Assembly (NCBI GenBank): GCA_035714085.1
Contig: DASTMP010000298.1
Location: 1-64,000 of the forward strand
Reading direction: 5' to 3'
Source: JAJVID01 sp035714085
Lineage (GTDB): Bacteria; Acidobacteriota; Blastocatellia; RBC074
Length of the DNA: 64,000 bases
In this document: piece after piece, positions 63,447 through 64,000 of the stretch
Numbering within the stretch: the first letter of the stretch is position 1
How the letters are laid out: every line of letters starts with the position of its first letter
Program-made: the position numbers and the translations under genes
The notes under the pieces: model-generated
Told to the model about the DNA's origin: nothing
Databases searched by the model: none
Seen by the model: only the letters and a program-made list of their open reading frames with translations

Positions 63447-63878
63447 TTGACTTTCTGACCTGAAATGTATAGGTTGTAAGCGCCTGTGCTAGGCAAATCT
63501 GTAATTAATATCTTGCCCCGGGAACTTTCAGACCCTCGTTCTTGATGAGAGGGTGTTGGAAGGGATCAACAAATAGCCCCATTTTCATCATTCCTCACAG
63601 CCAAGGCGTGAAATGTGCGCCGGGATAATTGCAGGATGAGCGCTCCCAGAAAGTGGTTGTAGTGTTCTCTTGACACGACTCTTGCCACCAGAATCAAGCA
63701 TCGTGCAAAAAAGGGCCTCACGGTGTCGTTCGCATTGTCCCCCCACAAAACCAATCACATCCCCCGGGTCTGCTATTTGAAAGCGGGCGGGCGATAAACA
63801 GTTTCATAATCTAAGCGCCGCCGCTTGTCGAGTGGTAAGCGCCGCCGCTTGTCAAGAGATTTACAATTTGGAGATCAT
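63447..63878 (+). promoter_or_regulatory. Duplicated 432-bp leader, copy B (before receptor gene)
   Basis: Homologous to 61677-62109 with nearly the same length to the ATG (432 against 433). TTGACT (63447-63452), 17-nt spacer, TAGGTT (63470-63475). The hairpin ACCCTC...GAGGGT near 63531 is better paired than in copy A. The 24-nt unit AAGCGCCGCCGCTTGTCG occurs twice in exact tandem (63814-63837, 63838-63861). GGAG precedes the receptor ATG. Confidence 0.7.
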
Positions 63879-64000
63879 ATGCTGAAACAAATCGCAAAAG
63901 TCATTTGCCTGCTCAGCGCTCTCAGCCTGGGGGCCTCGTCTGCCTTGTCGCAGGCGCGAAGTTCATCCGCTGACTTGACCGGGACGGTCTCCGACTCGTC
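63879..64000 (+). CDS. N-terminus of an Oar-like/TonB-dependent receptor (cut by window edge)
   Basis: Forty residues are visible. A signal peptide (KQIAKVICLLSALSLGASSA, cleaved near LSQA) is followed by SSADLTGTVSDS, the usual first strand of the carboxypeptidase-regulatory-like domain that begins acidobacterial TonB-dependent receptors. GGAG lies upstream of the ATG. The barrel itself is outside the window, so the assignment rests on the start only. Confidence 0.65.
   Translation, partial: MLKQIAKVICLLSALSLGASSALSQARSSSADLTGTVSDS

Noticed and set aside
63270..63458. 62-codon TTG-start frame between the TonB-family gene and leader B
   Set aside because: No ribosome site, low-complexity Ser/Asn tail, and it runs to the start of the duplicated leader without any family resemblance.

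Overview
The window reads as chromosomal DNA (GC-rich, roughly 60 % by eye) of an Acidobacteriota bacterium, probably of the Blastocatellia type. This is inferred from five duplicated FtsX/MacB-type orphan permeases (the ADOP family, characteristic of Acidobacteria), winged-helix/TPR and winged-helix/PD40 fusion regulators in tandem, and a TonB-type gene followed by the start of an Oar-like outer-membrane receptor. No rRNA, tRNA, CRISPR array, transposase or phage gene was recognised.

Layout. 1-7.7 kb: a partial gene, a double-domain PAP2/vanadium-haloperoxidase-like exported protein, a TPR protein, and a tandem pair of membrane winged-helix regulators with the wreck of a third copy. 7.8-19 kb: gatB, an exported cyclophilin, an HtrA-like protease, a thioesterase, an SDR, an ABC-F ATPase, an enoyl-CoA hydratase, a PIG-L deacetylase, a TlpA-like protein and an amidohydrolase; the last two carry N-termini that look copied from the permease family next door. 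19-31.8 kb: five ADOP permeases, three forward and two reverse, without an ATPase. 32-39.3 kb: an overlapping operon of Ser/Thr kinase, gutted nucleotidyltransferase and intact nucleotidyltransferase, then a class A beta-lactamase-like hydrolase, a PepSY-like lipoprotein, a cupin, rlmB and a zinc-ribbon coiled-coil protein. 39.4-48.4 kb: hemL, ssb, small unknown genes, a two-gene AAA ATPase/DUF4276 module (candidate defence cassette), fmt, rsmB and a DapA-family gene.

48.5-61.6 kb is branched-chain amino-acid biosynthesis: a divergent LysR regulator, leuA, leuC, leuD and leuB (interrupted by a small unknown gene and a DUF433/DUF5615 toxin-antitoxin pair), a methyltransferase, ilvB, ilvN, ilvC and a citramalate synthase (cimA). 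LeuABCD make leucine from 2-ketoisovalerate, IlvBNC make the valine/isoleucine intermediates, and CimA would supply 2-ketobutyrate from pyruvate and acetyl-CoA without threonine. ilvD and ilvE are not in the window. 61.7-64 kb: a TonB-family gene and the start of a TonB-dependent-receptor-like gene, each behind a homologous leader of about 432 bp.

The most unusual property of the window is a set of inverted repeats built from 7-9-nt periodic sequence (for example 13 perfect copies of CTGACAC and 10 of CCTGAAA). They fill many intergenic spacers, in two sub-families the arms differ between loci by paired compensatory changes, and in at least one gene (DapA-family) a similar heptamer block sits in frame inside the coding sequence.
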